Of a DNA stretch of 64,000 bases, positions 35,679 to 47,300 are shown piece after piece. Made by a program: the position numbers and the translations under genes. The stretch comes from Hypericum androsaemum (Eukaryota; Streptophyta; Magnoliopsida; Malpighiales; Hypericaceae): contig OZ023182.1 of the NCBI GenBank assembly GCA_963995505.1, forward strand, positions 15,351,619 to 15,415,618. Reading direction: 5' to 3'. Below the pieces are notes generated by a model. The model saw only the letters and a program-made list of their open reading frames with translations, made no database searches and was not told the origin of the DNA. The number at the start of each line of letters is the position of its first letter. Position 1 is the stretch's first letter.

Positions 35679-37851
35679 ATGGCATCTGTGTTCCTGTACC
35701 ATGTGGTTGGAGATCTGACGGTCGGGAAACCGGAGTTGGTTGAATTCTGTGAGACGGAGACGTTGGAGACGGCGATAAGGGCGATAGGGGAGTCCACTGA
35801 GTGTGGGATCCCGGTTTGGAAGAGGAGATCTCTCGTGGGTGGAATCGAGAACAGCGAAATGAGGTTGCAGAGGTTTGTTGGTATTCTTAATTCTTTCGAT
35901 ATCGTGGCTTTTCTGGCTAGGCCGGAGTGCTTGGAGGATCAGGACAAGGCCATGAAGACTCCGGTCTCCGAGGCCATTTGCCGCAACAATTCGTTGCTCA
36001 AACAGGTTGATCCTGCTACGAGGTTAGTTCTTTAAGTGGTAGAAGTTCATTGTACTGATTTTGGTCATCATGTGTAGTTGGTTTTCTCTTAGTGTTAATG
36101 GTGTGCAAGCTTTTTGGTCGTCTTGGAATGTTTGATGCATATGGGATATGTTTGATTTGGTCAACTCAACCTTTTTTTTAGTCTGATTGGAGAGATTTTG
36201 TATCTAACTTGGCCTTCACGTTTTTATTTACTGTGTTTGATCATATGGTACACTAAGATATTTTCAAATATTCCCTTTGATCTAGATCTTCGTATCTTAT
36301 ATTGTTGTCGGCTTTGTAGCCTTTTTGTGGTTGGCAATGTCTGGTTTCATGTTAGCTTCTGCCTGTGTCGTCTGCTTAGCGGATTGTTAACATCATATGT
36401 ATATATTTGTAACCACACGCATTTTGTGGAGAGCTACTGCAGGGAGTTGGTACACAACTCTATGTGCAGTAGAGAGTTATATATTTTGTAAGCTGCGCAG
36501 AGTGATTCTTGTACACAATTCATTACCTGGCTTCAATTTGTTCTTGAAACGGAAAACCAATCTTGCCGAGTTGAGTTATGAATGCTATAGTTTGGCCCTT
36601 TCTTTATGAATAAGGAGGTTTCATTGTAAACAAGATGTTCTTCCTTGCTGATGTCAAAATAGTAGAACTTTACAATGGGGCGTGTCACCCCGTTTGTTCC
36701 ACATTGAAGTTTTCTTACATGGTAGCTTCTCGAAATTGTCGAATATTATGCAATTCATTGTCTATGTTGAGGATGATGAATGGACTACGTGCTGATAGAT
36801 GTTACCTTTCCTTTCTTCTGCGATCCTTTAGGCTGATCTGTTTTCTTATTTACGAGTGTTATAGAGTTGAAGTGTTAGAATCTGCAATCTTCTAATGGAC
36901 GAAGTTTGATGTTGTGATAGATTGATAGATGCTTTGGAAATGATGAAGCAAGGTGTAAGGCGTCTTCTTGTGCCAAAAAGCCGAGCGTGGAAAGGTATGA
37001 GCAAAAGATTTTCAGTGCTCTATAATGGGAAGTGGCTAAAAAATGTTGATGCTGCCAACAGCAGCAATATCCTTCTTTCAAACCCCAATCGCCCTTCAAC
37101 ATCGTCCGCCACTTCCAGCCGTGACATGTTTTGCTGTCTCTCTAGAGAAGATGTCATCCGGTTTCTCATTGGTTGCCTTGGTGCTCTGGCTCCAGTTCCT
37201 CTGTCTTCCATCTCTTCCCTTGATGCCATTAACCCAAGATACGTCTCCATTGAAGCCTCTCTTCCAGCCATTGAAACTACAGTGAAGCTACCGGAAGACC
37301 CCTGTGCGGTTGCAGTTGTGGAAATTACACCAGATGGCCAGCACGAAATCATAGGAGAAATATCGTCCTCCAGATTGTGGAAATGTGATTATTTATCTGC
37401 TGCATGGGCGTTAGCCAATGTTTCAGCGGGGCAGTTCGTTATGGGGGTCGAGGATATCTTGACCTCAAGATCACATGATTCCTCAGTTGACTTCACAGTC
37501 GGAAATGGAAGCGCAACAAATGGCGTTGGATCCAACAGACTGAAGAAATTCAGCAGTAGGAGCATCGGTTTCAATCCAGGTAGCTCAAGTTTCGGTGTTG
37601 GGAGGAGCATATACAGGGGACGGATTGCGCCATTGACGTGCAAAGTTACGAGCTCGCTGGCTGCTGTCATGGCGCAGATGCTATCGCACAGGGCAACCCA
37701 TGTGTGGGTTACGAAGGACGACGAAGATGATGCTTTGGTCGGAGTCATCGGTTATGCGGACATTCTCGGGGCAGTAACCAAGCAATCTGCATCACTTATT
37801 CCCATAGCCCCCTCCTCTACTGCGTTTCTTACAACTGATGTTCTAAGTTGA
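35679..37851 (+). CDS. CBSX6: CBS-domain protein CBSX6
   Basis: Two exons, 35679-36022 and 36921-37851, encode 424 residues; Arabidopsis CBSX6 has about the same length. ATG at 35679 gives the family start MASVFLYHVVGDLTVGKPEL; frame upstream opens only at a GTG. CBS motifs occur in the N-terminal part (ESTECGIPVWKRRSLVGGI, RFVGILNSFDIVAFL), around the exon junction (LIDALEMMKQGVRRLLVPK) and at the C-terminal end (AAVMAQMLSHRATHVWVTKD, LVGVIGYADIL). The serine-rich segment KKFSSRSIGFNPG is also typical. CBS pairs bind adenosyl ligands and regulate partner proteins; the partner of CBSX6 is not known to me. The 898-base intron follows the conserved TR|LIDAL junction. Confidence 0.95.
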
Positions 37852-37967
37852 AAGCTTTACAAGATTCTTTTTTGGGATGTTTGTGCTCTACATATATGTA
37901 TTGATTCTTTATCTGCTCAGGCTGCAATAGGTAAACGGCTTTTAGTAGCTCCATAGGAACTGCAATA

Positions 37968-38400
37968 TTTTTTTTGAGAAGAGTGGCACGAAGCCTATAT
38001 TAAAAAGCGAATTACAAATAGAAAGAGAAAAGCATAAACATAGAACGAAGAAGCTGAAACGGAACACAAAACTAAGCCTAGCGGAGACAGAGAGGCATGG
38101 GTTAAGGCGAAGGGCGGACGAAAGGTTACGAAAGCCGAACGTCCAAGGAGAAAGCTGTCAAGACAAGCTACAGCTAATAACCACAAAGTCGTGTCAAAGA
38201 TACAACCTCGTGGGCATTTGAATGCATACGAGATGCACGCAAATGAATACCAAGATCGAACGAATCCAATCAAGACAAGACTATCCAAATCTGCTTTATG
38301 ATCATTAGACTTCAGCCTTATGTACTCTTTTTCAGAATGCCTTGTGTAGTTCAAATATATACAATGCCAGCAGATTTTTAGTTTTTCCTTGCAATTTTCA
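37968..38400 (-). mobile_element. 3' end of a LINE-type retroposon
   Basis: Starts on the plus strand with a T-run (A-tail of a minus-strand insertion) next to a 3' segment of the type seen in plant LINE tails (ttcgctttttaatataggc on the minus strand). The 5' boundary is unclear, about 38390-38400. No domain is identifiable in the overlapping minus-strand open frame. Confidence 0.4.
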
Positions 38401-38437
38401 TGTTTCTTTTTTTGGTAAATACCAATGATACATTTTA

Positions 38438-39418
38438 GGGAAAAGTCCACTTTAGTACCCTGTGGTATCGACCAAAATCACTTTAGTACCCTGTGGTAAA
38501 AAATCGATCAATCGAGTCATACTTATTCCAATTAACATCAAAAAGGGCCTCGGGCAGCTGCCCGGAGCTGCCCGAACCTACCCGAACCCTGCCCGGGCTA
38601 CGTGGCCAGCCACGTCACCAATTTTTGATGATGTGGCACCACGTGGAGAGGAGGAGGAGGAGGAGGAGGCGGGGAGGAGGAGGAGGAGGAGGAGGAGGAG
38701 GGGAGGAGGAGGACGCGGAGGAAGAGGAGGCGGAGGAGGAGGAGGAGGAGGAGGAGGAGGAGGGAAGGAGGAGGAGGAGGAGGAGGAGGAGGGGGGAAGG
38801 AGGAGGAGGACGCGGGGAGGAGGAGGAGGAGGGGGGAAGGAGATGGATTCCGGGATTCCGGGTCCTCCGCGTCCTCCTCTCCGCGTCCTCCTCCTCCTCC
38901 CCGCGTCCTCCTCCTCCTCCTCTTCCTCCGCCTCCTCCTCCTCCTCCGCGTCCTCCTCCTCCTCCCCTCCTCCTCCTCCTCCTCCTCCTCCTCCCCGCGT
39001 CCTCCTCCTCGTCCTCCTCGTCCTCCCCGCCTCCTCCTTCCCTCCTCCTCCTCCTCCTCCTCCTCCGCGTCCTCCTCCTCCTCCTCCCCTCCTCCTCCTC
39101 CTCCTCCTCCTCCCCGCGTCCTCCTCCTCCTCCTTCCCTCCTCCTCCTCTTCCTCCGCGTCCTCCTCCTCCTCCTCCTCCTCCTCCCCGCGTCCTCCTCC
39201 TCCTCCTCTTCACGTGGCGCCATGTCATCAAAAATTGGTGATGTGGCTGGCCACGTAGCCCGGGCAGGGTTCGGGTAGGTTCGGGCAGCTCCGGGCAGCT
39301 GTCCGAGGCCCTTTTTGATGTTAATTAGAATAAGTATGACTCGATTGATCAGTTTTTTACCACAGGGTACTAAAGTGATTTTGGTCGATACTACAGGGTA
39401 CTAAAGTAGACTTTTCCC
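38438..39418. mobile_element. Hairpin-forming Mutator-like element with GGA/TCC core
   Basis: Target duplication TACATTTTA/TATATTTTA (38429-38437 and 39419-39427, 8 of 9). The ends, GGGAAAAGTC and its complement, continue as nearly identical inverted repeats for about 215 bases, including ACTTTAGTACCCTGTGG twice. Inside, GGA-type repeats (38650-38840) face TCC-type repeats (38870-39210), so almost the whole 981 bp is an inverted repeat. Long frames on both strands across the core are low-complexity artefacts. Confidence 0.85.
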
Positions 39419-39426
39419 TATATTTT

Positions 39427-39935
39427 ATCAAAGTTATAAACTCAATTAATCGGCACAATGATATATGAAAATGTGATATGTGTTCTATATTATACTTTTT
39501 TATCAGCCAACTCAAATCTAAATTAATCGGCACAGTGATATGCGAAAATGTGACGTGTGTTCCATATTGTATTTATCAAATGTAACGCCCCGTGATTTGA
39601 TCGACTGTCTTCACAGACCAATACGATATGAGTTTTTTCCAGCGTGTTTTGTCCTCACTCACACGCATCCTATAAAATACTTCCCAGGAGGTCACCCATC
39701 CTGATCCTTCTCCCGGCCAAACGCGTTTAACCTTGGAGTTCTCTCAAGATGTGCGCTAGAAAAAAAGGTACACCTTGTAATATAGATAGTACCAATCAAA
39801 TCACTTAAACATTTCAGACAGAACAGATCATTAACAGGGTATCACATCAAACTTAAAAACTCAATTCGAATATGAATTATTTGGCACACTGATATATAGA
39901 AACGTGACGTGTGCCCTATATTATATGTTTTATCA
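39427..39935. repeat. Three-copy tandem repeat split by a solo LTR
   Basis: A unit of 75-90 bases with core TTAATCGGCACA-TGATAT and AAATGTGA(C/T)(A/G)TGTG occurs at about 39427-39500, 39501-39575 and 39847-39935. The Cassandra-like LTR sits exactly between copies two and three. Confidence 0.7.
39581..39846 (-). mobile_element. Cassandra-like solo LTR containing 5S rRNA-derived sequence
   Basis: TG...CA ends and a perfect 5-bp target duplication TCAAA (39576-39580 and 39847-39851). On the minus strand it contains the 5S-like segment GGATGGGTGACCTCCTGGGA, with a divergent internal promoter region around it, and it ends GGGGCGTTACA. 5S rRNA-derived sequence inside LTRs is the hallmark of Cassandra TRIM elements. 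The single copy with intact duplication means recombination between two LTRs removed the rest. Confidence 0.8.
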
Positions 39936-41388
39936 AAACTAAAAATCGATTAATTAGAACAACTCTCGTTTCTTCTCTCTCCTCCATATAAACAATTTCA
40001 CTCCCTCTTCTCTAATCCCCCACTCTCTTCTGTCTCGGTGTTAAATAAACACAAAATCATCATGGGGACACTCCCCTCCGTTTCCCTGGACAAGACGACA
40101 CCGTAAAGAAAGGGACAAAACTAAACCAGTTTTCTACATTTGTCTCATTCGCTTCTATTCCTTACAGAAAGAATGAGTCTTTGAAAACATGCTTTATTGA
40201 GATTGCATAATTTCGTGTTAGGTTGGCTAATTAAAACGAATACTAAGTTTTCATACCACATAAAATTTAGACATCTATCTAATTAACAAGGTTTGAGTCA
40301 GATAAAAAATTTGAGGGTGAAAAACATTATTTACAGAATCATTTTCAAATTAAAAATATTCGATTATAAATATAATTTAAAAAATGTGCCAAAACAACCG
40401 GACGGGTCGGATGGTGACTGGTTTTCTGTCTCGTCAAGTCCAATGCATCCTGGTAATCTCTTTTTGTTAGGGACCTTGAATTATAACAATGATAGTTATA
40501 AAGGTATGCTAATGAAGGTGGAGAATGATGCGATGGTAGGGATGAAGGGTGAAAGGAAATACCTACAGGTTAGTGGGGAATATTATTGTAGGTGGAGTCA
40601 CATCAATGGGTCTGAAGGAGTTGGCAAAAGCTCATGTCATATGAGGTTGGTCCGTATGAGGGAGCAAAGGCTTGACATGGATGGTTTGAGTGTAGTTGGG
40701 ATTCGCGGAGACATGGATAGCAAGCTATGGTTGTTTCGTGGAGGCATGGTTGGCAAAGAGCCATGGTTGTCTCGGAGAAGCATTGTTAGCCGTGCCCTGC
40801 TATGGTTGTCTAAAGGGACGTGCACGTCAAAGGTGTTGAATAGGTTTTGCATTGGGCATGTGAAGCCATTAGTGATACCACGGGCGAATCGGGTATCTCA
40901 CTCAAGGCCGAACAGTAGAGTTCGAGGCATGTCGAGGGTTCTACTTAGTAGAATAAAAGGTTGCTCTTTGTATGCTATGGCATGTAGCATTGGTATGAGG
41001 CAAGAAGGTCCAGCGGAGAAGCAATTCGAGGTTGTAGAGCATGGGGTTGACCGGAAAATAGAGAGCGCATCTATTGGTCACAAGTTTGCTTCAGCAGGTG
41101 GACTTGCTAGTTGGAGTTCGATGGAGGTTGGAGAGAATAGGCCAAGCAAGCTCAGAAGCTCGAGCTTGGGGGCTGGCTCCAAGTGATTGAACAAAAGGTG
41201 AAGAGAAAGTTGAGATGGTCTTATTGATGCAGTTATCTATGGTCCGAGATGGAGTCGGTGGAGTTGGATTGGTTTTGCAAGATCTCATGGTTCTTCATGG
41301 GGCGGTGTTTTGTCAAGGTGGAGTTTGTTGAAGTTCGGGTGGAACTTCATGGTTCTTCCACGAGATGATTTCTCGCCAAGGTGGAGAT
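39936..41388 (+). mobile_element. Probable internal region of a truncated LTR element
   Basis: This stretch leads up to a polypurine-like AAGGTGGAGATTG directly before the LTR at 41389. The 297-residue frame at 40293-41186 starts at TTG and shows no gag, protease, integrase or reverse transcriptase motif. The 5' LTR was not found, so the left boundary is unknown and the first few hundred bases may be unrelated. Confidence 0.4.
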
Positions 41389-41669
41389 TGTTGGGATGGC
41401 GAGAAATAGGAAAGACTTATTTCCTATTCCTATTCCTATTCTGACTAGATTCTGGACTCCTAATTAGACCTAGATATGTTACTTGTACAACAAGGGTTTG
41501 CCTCTATATAAAGGCATGTTACCCTAAGGTTTTGTATGGCTTTGTGGCTCGGAAACTCAATAAAAGTTCTCCTTTCTCACCGTGGACGTAGGCATTAGGC
41601 CGAACCACGTAATTCTCTTGTTCCGTGTTCTTTGTGCGATCTTGTTCTCTAGTTGCTGAATTCCTAACA
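41389..41669 (+). mobile_element. Copia-like 3' LTR
   Basis: Starts TGTTGGGATGGCG right after a purine-rich tract, and ends TTCCTAACA. A TATA motif (CTATATAAAGG, near 41502) and an AATAAA polyadenylation signal (near 41560) lie inside in the order expected for an LTR. Length 281 bp. Confidence 0.65.
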
Positions 41670-42229
41670 GGTTGTATTGTACCATTCTGCTAACTAATAT
41701 TAATAAGGCGGCCCGCACGCCCTTCTATCGAAGAAGTGTTGTGTTTGGTCCAGTGGTGACATTCTCACATTTTTTTCTTCGAATGCGAGTTTGAGTCTCA
41801 CTTTTTTAACAATGACAATGACGAAATCCCCAACGGCAAAAATAATAAAATAAAAAAACACGTGACGGAGGCGCACAAACCACAGCCTACATTATCAGCA
41901 CTCAATCAGACCCCCAAACAAAGCATTCCCCTTTTTTTAAAGTACCGAAGCCTACTTGGGACAAATACAGTAGGCTTTTTTTTCTTTCATCAAAACAAGT
42001 ACTTGTACTCTAAAATTTATTCCAGCTGTCACGCGCTTGTTTTACTATATTTAGATCCCTCTTCAATACATACACAACCTAGTCTATGTCTATTTACTTA
42101 AACCACTAATTATCCTAATTAATATAAAAAATTTACTTTGTACATTGTAGTTTGACTTTTTTTGCAAAATAGATACCATATGCATTCATTTTTTCCGCCA
42201 AAGATTTCAAATTGACACTTTTAAATTAA
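41670..42229. other. Intergenic DNA between an LTR and a Pack-MULE
   Basis: AT-rich with no gene seen. Confidence 0.5.
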
Positions 42230-42511
42230 GGGATAAGTTTATTTTAGTACCCTGTAGTTTTACCCATTTTGCCTGGAGTACCATGTGGTTTCAAATTGGT
42301 ATTTTAATACTTTGTGGTTGACAACCAATTATCCGGGCAGGTCCAGGGCAGCTACCCGTCCAAATCCACCCGAAACGACGTCATTTTGGGACGACGTGGA
42401 AGACACGTGGCAACATAGTTGGCTTAGTTAAAGCTGACGTGGATTGAGATAAATTACCTACTCAGTCCCTAATTTTTTAATATTTTTCAAAAAAAATCCC
42501 TATTTTAAATA

Positions 42512-43363
42512 TTACTCTCCTCCCCTTTCTCTCTCCTCCCCAGCTCCATAATCAGCACCTAGAGGCAATGTAGTACCCTCAACAGGGCCTAACCCGACAA
42601 ACCCGTTGCTTCCAACCCCAAGCTCCAAGCTCGAGCTAGGAAGAGGACCCGAGCCAACCATGGACGGGACTAGAGTGGAGATGGGGCAGTCCAGAAACTT
42701 GGTAGCCAAAGCACAGACCCGATCCAACTCATCCTTGAGCCTGGCGTTCTCTATCCTCCGCTCGGAGCTTGCTGTTCTCATGCCTCAGGAGCGAGTTCTC
42801 GTGCCTCTCTAGTTGGGTCTGGCCGGTGCAAAAATCAAAGACAACAACTTTACTTTACAAGAAGAAACCAAAGGAGATAAAAATCGAAGCTCGAACACCA
42901 ACGAACATCTCGCGGAGTACCTACCTTCATCTGTGTTCGGTGATTCTGGAACCAGAACTTGACATGTCTGGTCTCTAAGCACAACCTTCTACTAAGCTCC
43001 AACCTTTGCTTCTTATTGGGATGAGGACACTCCTTGAACAAACTTAAAAACACAAAAGCCATAAAGTTAAAATCTTTACCTTAACCCATAAATAAATAAA
43101 AAAAGATTCAAACTTTTACCCTTCGAGCTCTTAGATCTGTTGAGGGGTGTGTCGGTGGTATCTCTTCTTCCCGGGGGGGGGGGGGGGGGGGGGGGGATGT
43201 CGGTGTTGTCCTGGTCATCGCCGGAGCCGCCGTCGATGTTGTCGCTGCCGGATCTGCTCTCGTGCTCCGGCGGGTCCTCCCTCTGCCTCCTCCCCCCACC
43301 CATCCCCTCGAAGCCATCCGCCACCCCTATGCTCCTCCCCATCTCACCACCTTGCCCATCCAT
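42512..43363 (-). pseudogene. HD-Zip class IV homeobox gene fragment captured by the Pack-MULE
   Basis: Read on the minus strand in order: the acidic N-terminal segment EHESRSGSDNIDGGSGDDQD; homeodomain start KKRYHRHTPQQI followed by an in-frame TAA; homeodomain helices [10 protein letters not shown] and [13 protein letters not shown]; zipper start [20 protein letters not shown]; and the conserved post-zipper [20 protein letters not shown]. These are landmarks of the ANL2/PDF2/GL2 family. Intron-like spacers with GT donors remain between them, so genomic DNA was copied rather than cDNA. Frames are broken by a stop, a G/C homopolymer (43170-43196) and an internal deletion before RIENARLK. No START domain is present. 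Confidence 0.85.
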
Positions 43364-43387
43364 ACTCGATTGTTGCTACCCACAGAA

Positions 43388-43747
43388 TAGGGGTGAGCAA
43401 ATGGACCGAAAACTGTCAAACCGAACCAAACCTGATCGAAAAAACCAGACCGGACCAAACCAAAAAGAAAAATGGTCCGGTCCGGTTCACATTATATAAG
43501 AAATTCAGTTTTCTGGTCCGGTCCGGTCTGGTCCAGATCTGGGTTTTGTCCGGTCTGGAACTCATCCTTTGTGTATTTTTTCCAGGCCCGGTCCGGTTTT
43601 AGACCGAACCGAAATGTCTAGTTCGATTCCGATTTGAACCGGAGTAGAATCCGGTCTGGTCTGGTTTTCGATATCCCCAAAAATTCGGTTCTGGTTCGGT
43701 CCGGGTTTTCTCGGTTCGGTCCGGTTTGGTCACTATGCTCACCCCTA
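43388..43747. mobile_element. hAT-like MITE inserted in the Pack-MULE
   Basis: Inverted ends TAGGGGTGAGCA/TGCTCACCCCTA bound 360 bases rich in GGTCCGGTCCGGT motifs. A perfect 8-bp duplication CCACAGAA flanks it (43380-43387 and 43748-43755), the hAT hallmark. Confidence 0.85.
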
Positions 43748-44330
43748 CCACAGAACGGGAAAACACATCAAATAAGAACCACTGCTGAAGATGAAGGAGG
43801 AGGGAGAGAATAAGGAGGGGAGATAGAGAGAGTTGGTTAATTAATATTTAAGTGGGATATTTTTTGAAAAAATTAAAATAATTTAGGACTAATTAGGTAA
43901 TTTATCATTGTATATGTCGGCCATAACTTAAGCCACTCTATTGCCACATGTCTTCCACGTCGTCTCAAAACGACGTCGTTTCGGGTTGGACGAGCAGCTG
44001 CCCTGGACTTGTCCGGATAATTGGTGGTCAACCACAAGGTACTAAAATACCAATTTGAAACCACATGGTACTCCAGGCGAAATAGGTGAAACTATATGGT
44101 ACTAAAATGAACTTATCCCTTAAATTAATGATACAATTTTAACCATGATCGATTTTTTTGTCAGGTGCTAAATGCCAAAAATACCAGAATGGTTACAAAT
44201 TTAAAACAGATAAATTAATAAACTGTGACTAATAATGACAAGGCCAAGCCAGTAAAAACTTCAAGTTTCCATGCATTTTCAACTCTTTTCCAACACTCCC
44301 AAGTTAATCCCATCTTCTTCGTCAGATTCC

Positions 44331-47300
44331 ATGGCGATCACTGGTGGGTCCCGGGGTTCAAAGTCGGGGACAAGGTGGAGGTCAGCTCCAACGAGGACGG
44401 CGGCTTTAGGGGGGCTTGGTACGGCGCCTCCATTGTCGGACGGCGAAGCCCCAGGAGCAGTGGCGGTGTGAGCCAAGTCTTGGTGGAGTACGAGACCTTG
44501 CTCTCTGAGACTAACCAGTCCCAGTTCTTGAAGAAGTTCATCAAGCTGCAGCTTGTCAGGCCGGTGCCTCCCGAGGAGGAGGTAAAGGCCGAGTCTTTCC
44601 ACGTCCACGACGTCGTTGACGCCTTCCACCGTGACGGGTGGTGGAAGGGGGTGGTCACCGAGGTGGTTGACCTCCCAAAGCAGTTGTATAATGTCGTGTT
44701 CGAGAACCCATGTCACGAAATCGTGTTTAGAGCTTCCAAGTTGAGGTTTCATTTGGAATGGTCTAATGGGTCTTGGACTAAGCCATCCAAGCAGGAGGTA
44801 ACGTCCTTTTTCTTCTTCTCCTCCTCCGTCCATGATGGATTTCTTCTTCTGTTGTTCTTTAAATGGGTAAAGTTGCTACCTTTAATTATCTCAGGTGAGA
44901 AAGAACATAGTAAAATATTGGGTCTGTTTGTTTTGTTCGCTGGGATCTAGGTGTTCCCATTTACCCCATGTTCTGGTTCTGTTTATGTTAGTGGCTTTAT
45001 GTTCATGGAGTGTACGAGTTTCTAAAAGACTTTGAGTCTCAGTTGATTGATTTCTGTACATGGTGAGTATTACATTTATACAGATGGTGGGATCCTTATT
45101 GTTATGGAAATCCTAACTGAAATGGTAATACAATATTGACAGAATATGTGCGGTTACTGTAGCATGATCTCTGGGATTCAGCTGCTTGATTATAGGAGCG
45201 TATATCATGTGATCAATTGAGCCCGAGAATCACTCTTGACAGGTACATGACAGCTGGTGTGATCTCGTTAGTTTCTATTCTCTGACCTCGAAAATTACTT
45301 GTAATAATGTCTTGTGCAAATGCACTTTCTCCTGTTGTCTTTTCGATAAATGTTCTTTAAAAGACATTGTATCTTGATCTGATTTGGAGTTATGAATGTC
45401 ATAACAGTCAGTTGCTTAAGACGAAAACTTTTCGAGGAAGGTAAACTTGTTTGGCCGTTTGATTTCCCCCCGATTGACACTTGATTAGTTCCTTTTGATG
45501 ATGATGGCTACTGCTCATCTATTATCAATGGCGGGTTTTGATGTGCATCAGTTTCTTCTTGAGTATGGAGTTAGAAGCTTATATAGGGTTATCTAGTTCT
45601 TTATATCCCAAAAAATAGAAATAGATGGAGCCTTTTCTACTGTCAAGGTTTTTGGTTGCGTTTGTGTTCTCCTGTTATATGCTCATATCTTTTTTTTTTC
45701 TCACCCCTTGCATTTGATAATACAGGCGCACTGATTTTTCACATCAGTTTGTTATGTTTGCGAGTTTCTCTTTTTCTGCATTCTAGTTGCACTCATTTTG
45801 TTCACCATCTCTTGAAGAGAATGAAAGGGTTAACCTTCAGTAAAGGAATGGAGGTAGAGGTGAATCTTGAGAAGAACAGTTCAAAAGAAGCTTGGTATCC
45901 TGCCACTATTCTTGATGAAGTCGGCTTCTGTTCCTTTCTGGTGACATGTAAAAGCATGGAAAGCCACGTTGTGAGCAGCCCTGGGAAAATAACAGTGGAT
46001 TGCTTCAACATTAGGCCTCTTCCTCCTAAGGTGGACATAAGAAGTTTCAGGCTGCTGGAAAGAGTTTATGCCTTTTATGATTCAGCTTGGAGACCGGGCT
46101 ACATTATCGAAGTTGTTTCCAGGGAAGAATTCGTGGTCTGCATGCAAAATGACATGGTGGAGAAGGAATTCAGCCTGTTGGAAATGAGGCCGTACCTGCA
46201 CTGGAAAGATGGAAAATGGGTAAGCTACTCAAGGGTGTGTCTTTGTGCCTCGAACTTATAATTTTGGTTATTATTTGATAAATATGATGTTTGCATGTGT
46301 GTTGGCTGCTCCCTGTTTCAGCACGCTAGTAGAGATTCTCACTGCGAAGTCAACTCTGAGCTTGTAGACAAGAATGCCATTGAATATCTTGGGACAAATC
46401 CTGGAAATGGTACAACAGAAAAGCACCGTCCCAAGCTATTAAATTCTTGTTCGAAATCAGAAAGGAAGGGAGTAAAACGGCCATCACCCGGTTCTGGTGC
46501 TGAACAACTGTGCACACCCAGGAAATCTAAACGGAGAAACTCTAACGATTCTTCATTTTCTCCACAACGTGCTGCTGATTTGCAGTTAGTTGATGCTTCC
46601 ATCAAAAGGAATGTCTCCAGTGTTGCTGTAAGTAATTCATCATGTTATAATCTGACATAGGATGGTGCCCACCTTCTACGGGTCCTAAAGTTGGCAACCA
46701 GCTTCTCCATTCCATGAGATTCAAAAACATAGGGTGCGAAGTTGAATATACATCCGTTGGCAAGTCGGTCATTCTGTATGTGGCAAAAACTGTGTAAATC
46801 TGCACATGGTTGTCTACATATCAGATAAATATCATATGCTGAAACTGCATTTGCTTATAATTTATTAGGAATAGTTTTCAATATTCTAGAATCCAGAGTT
46901 CCAAGCATGAATCTGATTTTTGTTCTACGGGACACACTTATTGTTCAATGTTAATGAACTAAGTGTAAGCATTCTTCCTATTTGGGGCTTCATATACTTG
47001 CTCCACAGTTAACATTGCAACTATTTTTTCCCAAACGCTGATGCTAGTCATGATTATCTTTGTTTGTATGCAAGAAATTGATCTTCAGACAGGAATTGAC
47101 AGAAATGGGAAAAACAAAGGTGCTATGGTGGCTAAAAATTTAAATGGAGGAGGATAGAGTGTTGACTGTATGAAGTTGTACTCGAAGAACTGATGCTTCT
47201 CTTTTGTGTTCTTCTGTAGGCAAGGATGAACATGTGCTTGAAACTGGTATAACTGACATTGATGAGGACATTCATACTAGTGGGATTAGTCCTGCAGGTA

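Larger units (their letters stand above)
42230..44119. mobile_element. Pack-MULE carrying an HD-Zip IV gene fragment
   Basis: A perfect 9-bp duplication TTAAATTAA flanks it (42221-42229 and 44120-44128). The ends GGGATAAGTT/AACTTATCCC continue as inverted repeats of about 190 bases, including TAGTACCCTGTAG-type and CGGGCAGGTCCAGGGCAGCT-type landmarks. Between them lies an HD-Zip IV fragment on the minus strand, and a hAT-like MITE is nested to its right. No transposase is present. The right end lies 211 bases from the DUF724 start codon. Confidence 0.9.

Noticed and set aside
38462..39278. Four overlapping open frames of 200-260 residues on both strands
   Set aside because: They read poly-E/R, poly-G or poly-S/P through GGA/TCC repeats in every frame; they are low-complexity artefacts of a palindromic element.
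40293..41186. 297-residue open frame
   Set aside because: First codon is TTG, no retroelement or host domain is visible, and it leads directly into an LTR; treated as the interior of a non-autonomous LTR element.
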